In this document: positions 56,537 through 64,000 of the stretch, one piece after another
How positions within the stretch are numbered: the stretch's first letter is position 1
Layout of the letters: each line of letters starts with the position of its first letter
NCBI RefSeq assembly: GCF_002234675.1
Contig: NC_019867.2
Coordinates: forward strand, 6,499,561-6,563,560
Direction of reading: 5' to 3'
Source of the DNA: Oryzias latipes
Taxonomy: Eukaryota; Chordata; Actinopteri; Beloniformes; Adrianichthyidae
Length of the DNA stretch: 64,000 nt
Notes under the pieces: model-generated
What the model was told of the DNA's origin: nothing
Database searches by the model: none
The model's input: only the letters and a program-made list of their open reading frames with translations
Program-made: the position numbers and the translations under genes

Positions 56537-59500
56537 TTAATTCAGACCATCTTTAAGGATGTAGTTGGTTGTCATGGCAAGCACAGGAGCCCCTGTTGGA
56601 ACACCCGGGAAAGGACCACTGGACCCAGCAATGTCAATGTGGGAGTATGGCAGAGGGGTGTCAGAATCTACACCATGCTGTGGGAGAAAATCAGAAGTTA
56701 GACTTACTGATGCATTTTCTTCACCATACCAAGACGTTTTTGCTTCCTGGTAGCATATGAGCACCTTGTCTAGTCCCGAGGCCATGATGAGGAAAGCAGC
56801 GGGGCTCTGATGTCCTCTAGGCGTAGCGGAGGATGGCAGGTTGTTGGCCTGCAGAATGTCCTCATACTCAGACTTGCCCTTGTGGAACTCATAGTCCTCC
56901 CGTCTGATCGTGGAGACCTCAAACACATCACCTAGAACCTCTCCAGCTGTGGGAAGAAGAACAAAGATCTGTAAACGTATACTCTGCGTTTCCTATAGAA
57001 CGCTTTTAATAATGAAAACGTTTGAAATGTCGTTCATCTGTTGCACCTTGCACAAAAACATTAATACCACACCCTGTTTTTTATTTTTGTGATGATCAGT
57101 CGGACCAAAATTAAGCATGCCATGTTCATCTGCTAAGTGTGTGCCACTGTTTACTGCCCTTTCCAATATGGTGTCAATCTTTACGTACATTGGACGATGG
57201 TAACAGGCTGGTGTAGCGTCTCTAGCTTATACAACTCATTGCTCCATAAAATCACACAACACGTGAGCACTGAGCATTTCTCCCTTTCTCTCTATTGTTA
57301 ACTCTGAAAAAGTTACACAAGCGCCCTCTGCTGGATAACCTGGAAATTGCACGCCAAAAGATTTTAAAACTGTCAATTTCTGCAGTTCAAGTTCTGTCTG
57401 ATCCATAATTTTACTCCAGGAAGCACTGACAGATCCAACCAGATTTAGTATGTAAATGTATTACATTTTAATAGATTTATTATTGTAATAAAGTACATTT
57501 ATAACATCAAAGACTAAAAGTCTTCAAATGCGTTGTCTTTCCTGCTAAGCAAAATGAACTCTAAACATTTAAAGGAGAAAAAAATAAGACAATTTTACGA
57601 TCAATAAACCAAATAGTATGATTCACAGCACAGTTTCAGACACAAAACTCCACCCAGAAATGTGGCAATAATTTTTTTTTTGCCACTTCAAGTGTTGAAA
57701 AATAGTGAAAATATAAAAGTGGTGAAAAAATTTGGGAAGATTTATAACTGTGAAGATTTGATTCACCTTTTTGCCACTGAGCGGCGTTCCCACTGCGATG
57801 AGCTGGCCCATTATCCATGATGATCTGAAACATCCCGTTTGAAGAGATTACATCTCCACATTCGGTAGTTTGGGCTATAATTATTCACATATGGTTAATT
57901 TCGCTGCAGGACTTACAGAGTAGTTGGGCCCCATGGCTCGGATTGCGTGACCGGTCAGAGTGGCAATCGTGAACAGGTGAGGGGAGATCTCCCGCGGGGC
58001 CTAAAGAGACAAATGATGCAACGAGAAACAACAAAACTGAAGTCCAGTGGGACAACATGGGACTTTAATGAACCCTTTTGCACCTTCTCTTTCATCTCGC
58101 AGAGCAGGTCCACCATCACCATGCGTCCCTCCGCATCGGTGTTTCCCACCCTCACTCTGCGACCAGCGCGGGACACCACCAGCTCATCAGCCACATAGCA
58201 GTCTGAGAAAACACACAGGCAGCTGGGATGAGTTCAGAGAAGAAAAAAAGATGACAAGTTTAAAGGATCCTCACTGACCTGCACCCACACTGTTCCTCAC
58301 CATGGCCATCGAGCCAACAACCTTCAGATGCTTTGGCTGCAGGTGAGCTAAAATCTAAAGAGCATATATATATATGCAGTTAAGAGGCAAAAGTACTGGA
58401 CAAAATAAGATGCATCTTTCAGAATTTTACCTGGAAGAACCCAGCAACAGCTGCAGCTCCACACTTGTCCCTGTGCATCCCGGCCATGAAGCCTCCAGCC
58501 TTGATGTCTGCTCCTCCTGTGTCGTAAGTGATGCCCTGGAGTGTTTCATAACAGACATTTATAATAAAACAACAACATAAAGATCAGCTGACTGGATTCT
58601 TCAGACCCGCAGTCAAAGCTTTTGAGCTACAGCATCTGACATGGATCTGATGGAGATTCATCTAGAAACATCAGTGGAAGAGAAAAGTTTCAATAATTCT
58701 GAGGAACATGAACATTGCGAGGCTATATTTAAGTTTTGTGTTTTTATCAATGGGTATTTTAATTGATTTGCTCATAATTAAATTGTCATTGTATATCCTT
58801 TTTTATTTATATTTTTAATTGTAGTTTTTAGCTTTTTAGGTAGACCATTTAAACATCTGTGTACAACAGCAGAGAAATAGGCTCAAGGCTAATTCTGGTT
58901 CATTGCATATGATTCTTTTAATTTACACTGAGAAATAAAATCATTATAATATCTGGCCAGGTTTCTCTGTTTGTGTTCCTTTGCACACAAATCTGCATCT
59001 CACCTTTCCAACCAGCATGAGCGTCTTCTGGACCGGTCCCTCCCCACAGTACTGCAGCTTGATGACTCGGGCCTGGTGACGAGGCACGACTAAAGGAGAG
59101 CAATTAGCGCACAGACACACATTTCATAAGGCAGCATCTCTAAATGTGTGAGTTTTAATCAGGCATCTTACTGTTTGCACAGCGGTTAACTGCAGCCAGG
59201 CATGGATACTCTTTCTCCAATGTCTTCAGGTCACTTACCACCTCCACCTAAAGGTGCACAAGGTGATTTAAAGCCACTGCTTCCCAACTAGATTGTGCAT
59301 TTGTGTTTTTTTTAATGTTAAATGTTCCTCTGCACCTTCACAGGGCTGTTCTTGAACAGCTCCTGCACATATTCAGCCGCGCGAGGAGCAGCCATGCGTT
59401 CGGGGTCCGAGCCGCCAATGTCGCGGTAAGCCAGTCTGAGAAGAAATCACGTCGTCTGCTGAGCAGCTGAACGCCAAGGACGGTTGAGGGACAAGGCGAA

Positions 59501-61504
59501 AAGATTTTAGACTCACCTCCCGCTCTCCAGAGCATTCGCCAGCTCCACCAGCCTCTTTCCCTCGGCCTCCTGCTCGGCCCACAGCCCCAGGACGCACACC
59601 TTGTACTGCGATGCGTTGATCTTTGTCTCCCGCAACTCGAGTGGCTTTTTGGAACAAATAGAGTAAAGCGTGAGCCACTTTTAAATCATCAGTTTTACAA
59701 AAAAACAACTATATTAACATATATATAGAGCCATGTTTAGGTTACCTTTAATATATATATCAAAAGATTAAAGACCCACTAAGATGTGTTTTTGGAGCTT
59801 TTAACATGTTTTCTCATGAGGGAGGACATTTATGAAGAAAATCAATGGCATCTGGCTCAAAACTGAACAGCTGGATAGTTCTGATATTTTGTTGCACCGG
59901 TAATGCTGGGCTGGGGGTGCTAGAAGCTGTAAGCTAGCGGGAGAGAGTGTAAACAGATGGATGAAGGGAAGGGGAGAAGACCCACTCCTTGCTAACGGTA
60001 CCGCCCACAACTCAGAGGCAAATTACAAAAAAACTCCTGTTGCTCTGCAGAAACTTTGTCCTACAAAATGACAAAAAAATTGGCTATTTTTTCAATTAAA
60101 AGACCACTGGGAAGGCTATGAAAATAGATCAAAAGATGATTGAAGTGCGACTTTAAAGAAGAATAAACTCTAAATGAGTAAAGAGGTTTCACAGGTTAAA
60201 TGTGGTTCTTATCTCACCATGTATAGAGCATGAAGAGCCCCCAGAGCAGCCACCAAGGGGCTGCTGCTGTAATCCCGGTGTGGGGGACACACAAGCAGAG
60301 GCCGCTGCATGCCAGCTTTCAGGGCTCTGAGGAAAAGGGAGAAAAGCAGCAGTGAAAGATGATTACAAAGCAGCAACCGAGGGAAGCGAGCCAGGGACAG
60401 CTTCCCGTCACTGACCGCTTGATGCCGTTAAATGCTGCGTCGCTGAAACGTCTGGCGTCATCATAGTCGCGGTTCACAGGGCCGGTGGAGGAATACACGA
60501 GGCGGTTACCAGGGAGACCAGGAACCTTGAGGATCACCACGTCCTCTGCCAAGCCAGAGTCCACCTAGAAGCAGATGATAATGAATAAAAAATCTCCCTA
60601 AAATGTCAAACTAGAATGTTCTGGTGCCAAAAGACACTAACAGAGTTGTAGTCCTGCAGAGGGGCCTTCAGGGACTCCAGCTTAGTGGGGAGGGACTCGT
60701 GGCTCTGTGCCACCAAGACGATGCCATCAAAACTAGAGAAAGCACACAGTTACCTTCTGTACCTGCAATAAAAACTAACAGAAAGTCAAAGATAATGTGT
60801 GGCGTTCCTCCTGATACTCACTTCTGATTCTTGAGATCACTGGTCCACTCGGTGGGCTGAACGCTGCACAGAGACATAAACAACATCGTTTAACTGAGTG
60901 AAATCAGACTCTTTAGGCAGATTTTGCAAGGCTAAATGATATGACACCCTGCACGACCTTTGACACTTGCAGGCAAGAAACCATGTGACAGATAAGATTC
61001 CTGTGGGGTCTTTAAACTAGATTTTTGTTTTCAGAATGCTGCATTTACAGAGAAAAATGTACCCAAAAAAAATTCAGATAGAAGCTAAAATTATACAATT
61101 ATATCTAATTACAGTGTTTGATGTGAAAAGCTGGATGTATTTCATACCAGCCACAGTTTTTTTTGGTATCACATGACACCATCAAGGAAGTGGAGTAAAA
61201 GTGAAACTTGCAAAGATCTGCAGAAAAACTAGAATGACCTTCTTTACTGTTTAAAGCGGAAACTGACTTTATATGTACAAAGCAACATGAGATGATCACT
61301 TTACTTTAAAAATAAACACCTTAGTTACCAAATACTAAAAAAGAAATGCCCCCAAATTCTATAAAAAATAGATTAAATTTGCAAATTGGTAAAGAAAAAT
61401 GGGGTATTTACTAACAAAAAGGACTTATGCAGCAAATCTTCTTGTCTGATTATAGTTTAATTTAGAAAAGAAAATCCTCTTTTGAACTCAAACCTGGTGC
61501 ACAT
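56537..61504 (-). CDS. M17 leucyl-aminopeptidase-like protein (W07G4.4-like)
   Basis: M17 enzymes are hexameric, two-metal aminopeptidases that remove N-terminal residues in the cytosol. Sixteen coding exons give 1557 bp, 518 aa plus stop: 61504-61494, 60863-60822, 60732-60642, 60564-60416, 60326-60218, 59644-59517, 59435-59336, 59247-59172, 59089-59004, 58535-58431, 58354-58279, 58202-58084, 58000-57917, 57824-57767, 56946-56765, 56677-56537. Every junction keeps frame. Metal and catalytic residues are all present: K264 and D269 (VGKGITYDTGGADIK), K276, D287 (MHRDKCG), and D347, E349, R351 (VGNTDAEGRM). Their spacing is that of bovine LAP (K250, D255, K262, D273, D332, E334, R336). The C-terminus (PYSHIDIAGSSGPFPG) fits the W07G4.4 branch rather than LAP3 or NPEPL1. 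The start MCTSVQPTEW is the only ATG in frame in exon 1. Confidence 0.92.
59766..60158. mobile_element. short complete copy of the TTAA-flanked family in an intron
   Basis: Begins ATTAAAGACCCACTAAGATG and ends GATCAAAAGATGATTGAAG followed by TGCGACTTTAA. Interior words are TGTTGCACCGGT, CTAGCGGGAGAGAGTGTAAA, CCGCCCACAACTCAGAGG, TGCTCTGCAGAAACT and CACTGGGAAGG. It lies in intron 5 of the aminopeptidase gene and gives the clearest view of both termini. Confidence 0.7.
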
Positions 61505-62069
61505 CGCTGCAGTCCTCCTCCGGTGTCTTCTCGGTGAAAGAGACGGCGCACAGAGGAAGACAACAGCTCCTTTCTATGCTGCTCCACATTGAAGTCACGT
61601 GATCTGATAAACCACTCCGGTGTTGCCTTCACTGACTTTCACTGGACCGTAATTGCCACAACTCATCCACACAAAGCCAAGCTAACATGCTAGCGAGACA
61701 TTTTGTACATTAATTCAACAGTAACTAATAATATAAAAGTATACTTTGTTCTTTTGCATGGAAATATGTATGTTTTGCTAACCTGGTGATTTTTATTTTA
61801 AGGGGAGATTTACACACTTTCCTGAAGCGCACACGTCCGGACATTGTTGGGGTTTGTAGTTTATAAAGAAAATCTACAAAGAAACCTTCACCTAAAACAA
61901 AATCTACACTATAGTTTATTTAATAAGCTTACAATAAAAGGTAAAAAATGTGTCATAATCGTTGTTGTTCGTTGCATCGTTTTCTTGCTTTTGCACACTT
62001 TCGACTACAAACGTAAACCGGAAGTAGTTGAAATGATTGGGGTTTTTGGTATTTTGCTAAATTGTAGAG
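61505..62069. promoter_or_regulatory. shared head-to-head promoter, aminopeptidase / fahd2a
   Basis: The two genes diverge from about 565 bp. An E-box TCACGTGA (61595-61602) lies about 90 bp upstream of the aminopeptidase ATG. An ETS site CCGGAAGT (62018-62025) lies just before the probable fahd2a non-coding exon 1, which ends at a donor G|GTGAGT (62069/62070). No TATA box. The arrangement suggests a bidirectional housekeeping promoter. Confidence 0.55.
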
Positions 62070-62748
62070 GTGAGTGGGGATATTGAGCGCCTGAGTATGA
62101 TCACTCCATACCTGAGTACAAAGTACAAGACAGCAGAGGCTGTGGATTTGGTCGCTTAACTTGTGTGTTGGAGCGCTGCGTGGTTTTGAAAGGCGTTCGT
62201 GTATGTGAAGTGTCGGGAAGCGGGTAGGCTGGCAGAGTTTGACAGTTCTTGGAGAATGGCTGTAGTCTGTGTTATTATTGAAAAGTAGCACGCGCTGACA
62301 TTTATTTCCGCTTAGTTATTATTGCACACCTGCTGATTTGCATCTGATCAGTTTTGGCAGCTTCTGCTTCTTGGTTAACTGCTCATGTTGCTCAAACAGA
62401 TCCTCAGATTTCAGTGGAGAATTTTGCCCCCCGTGTGTTAGAGGGTTTTATTTAAGACATAAACTATTAGATAAATGTCAAGAGAAATAAAAACAAACAT
62501 TTGAGAAATGTGCTCTAAATTTTTTAAATAATATTTTTTATGATGCAGACAGATATTGAACCATTGTAAAACTATTTTCACTCAATTGTACTAGAAAATG
62601 GCAAAAAGAGACGGTATGAACCAATACTAAAGAAGCCATTTGGGCCTGTTTCTTTACTGATCATAACCTACTAGGAGCAGCAAAGTCTTATTCTAGACCC
62701 CTGGAATATGCTGACCCATCGTCTTCATTTCCTCCTGCTCTTCCGCAG
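62070..62748 (+). other. fahd2a: fahd2a intron 1
   Basis: Runs from the donor at 62070 to the acceptor CTCTTCCGCAG at 62738-62748. No other feature. Confidence 0.6.
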
Positions 62749-63321
62749 ATGAGATTTGCTTCTCACACATTGTCCATCTTGAAGACGTTCATCTGTCAGA
62801 GACCAGCAGCTGCTGCACAAAGACGAGGCTTGAGCGGAGCAGCGATGCGGCTGGTTCAGTTCTGTCGCCATGGGGATGGAGGAGACATCCGAGTGGGGGT
62901 GGAGGAGGGCGAGGGGCTCAGTGTAGTGGACCTGAAGGCCTTTGACCCCTCCATGCCATCTACCATGAGAGAGCTGCTGGAGATGGGGGACAAAGGACTA
63001 GAGTGTGCACAGAGGTGTGCCAACAGTTTTTCCACCAAATATTGGTGATTATCCATCTCGTTTTGATATTTAATTTTCAGACACCATCTTTTTTTCTTCC
63101 CCAGAGCATTAGCATCAGGTCAGTGCGTGGTGAATCGAGAACACGTTCAGCTGCTGTCACCCGTTTTGGGCCCAGAGAAGGTGGTATGTGTGGGTATGAA
63201 CTATCGGGACCACTGTACGGAGCAGAACGCCCCCATTCCCACAGAACCCATCATCTTTAGCAAGTTCCCCAGCGCCATCACTGGGCCGTATGACGACATC
63301 ATTCTGCCCTCAGAGAGCCAG
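62749..63321 (+). CDS. fahd2a: fumarylacetoacetate hydrolase domain-containing protein 2, 5' part
   Basis: FAHD2 proteins belong to the FAH/FAHD1 fold, metal-dependent hydrolases or decarboxylases; the substrate of FAHD2 is not established to my knowledge. Coding exons 62749-63014 and 63105-63321 join in frame (CAGAG|A) to 161 codons; human FAHD2A has 314, so about half the protein lies beyond the right edge. The N-terminal 32 residues are Arg/Ala/Ser-rich without acids, fitting a mitochondrial presequence. The conserved core start MRLVQF is at residue 33, and [11 protein letters not shown] and EPIIFSKF are the family landmarks. The exon begins exactly at its ATG after TTCCGCAG, so exon 1 is non-coding. 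Next to kcnip3 in human as well. Confidence 0.93.
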
Positions 63322-63874
63322 GTGGGTGCAAGCCGCCGGCACGACCAACCGGCTGTAAAATAACTTAATGAAACCCATCTTGAGCTGTCAAATGTTGAAC
63401 TAACATGGCTTTAAGGCGAAGCCGTGTCAAAAGAAATTAAACACCAGATGAGTTTTTAAGGATGTGGCAGGAGTGTAGTTTTTGCTCAAAGGCACATTAA
63501 GTAAAAACAATCTGGACTTTGCAGTCAGTCAGACAGAGACTGCTGCAGCCATAAAAATAAGAAAAACTTGCCAGGTTTGGTAGCTGAGCTGGCTAGGTCG
63601 ATGTTTCAGCATCATCATTTTGTGGTGCAATCGCCAAATTTGGCATGAATGTACCTTAGGATCCCCTCTTGCAAAAAAGCACGTCAACCCCACAAGAAAA
63701 ATCCAAAATGGCAGCAATTTGTAAAGATGGCGGCCATACACTCAATTGTTACAAAAATATTCAATATTTACTTGTCCTAGTAAAATGTAGTCTCTAAAGG
63801 TGAGGGGCACCACAGAAAACAATTATGTGTGTCTGTGCGTGTGTGGGTGTGTGTGCATGTGAGTGTGTGATTGT

Positions 63875-63910
<36 letters not shown>

Positions 63911-64000
63911 TTTTTTAAATATAGGATTTTTCGTGGCTAGTGTGCTTTTCTGAAAGAAGGGTACAATCCATGCCAAATTTGGCGCCTGTATGACAAAATG
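63322..64000 (+). other. fahd2a: fahd2a intron, with TG and TA microsatellites
   Basis: Starts at donor GTGGGT after 63321. Contains a (TG)n-rich run at 63826-63870 and (AT)n at 63878-63908. The next exon is not reached. Confidence 0.7.

Overview
The window is animal nuclear DNA, almost certainly from a bony fish. It has AT-rich non-coding DNA, small GT-AG introns, CpG-rich promoters and many teleost-type transposon remnants (Tc1-like, Rex1-like LINE tails, tRNA-derived SINEs, hAT and TTAA-flanked MITEs). I cannot name the species. An acanthomorph teleost is my best guess.

Layout. From about 37.1 kb leftwards to the window edge runs the 5' half of a Kv-channel-interacting protein gene on the minus strand. 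It is recognised as kcnip3 (calsenilin/DREAM/KChIP3) from two separate N-terminal coding exons. The long-form start is at 36990 and splices to 19792-19618. An alternative membrane-type first exon lies at 5691-5586. A third possible first exon, with a matching phase-1 donor, lies at 9421-9316. The shared EF-hand exons must lie left of base 1. A broken SAM-domain gene of the SAMD3-like type sits on the opposite strand at 0.6-3.7 kb, with a plausible promoter of its own. From 37 to 52 kb I find no gene, only transposon remnants, a degenerate minisatellite and a few stretches that look like conserved non-coding DNA.

The right-hand 12 kb is gene-dense. pcna (minus, 6 coding exons, 260 aa) and an M17 leucyl-aminopeptidase-like gene (minus, 16 coding exons, 518 aa, most like putative aminopeptidase W07G4.4) were reconstructed completely, with every exon phase closing. 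fahd2a (plus, first 161 codons) starts head-to-head with the aminopeptidase and runs off the right edge. kcnip3 and fahd2a are also neighbours in human (2q11), so the window keeps an ancient linkage, with pcna and the aminopeptidase between them here.

Functionally the genes are independent: a neuronal calcium sensor and Kv4 partner, the replication sliding clamp, a zinc aminopeptidase-like protein and a probable mitochondrial FAH-family hydrolase. The most interesting non-genic signals are a TTAA-flanked interspersed family with at least eight copies, the candidate third kcnip3 start exon, E2F-like sites inside pcna intron 1, and several palindromic or nested elements.
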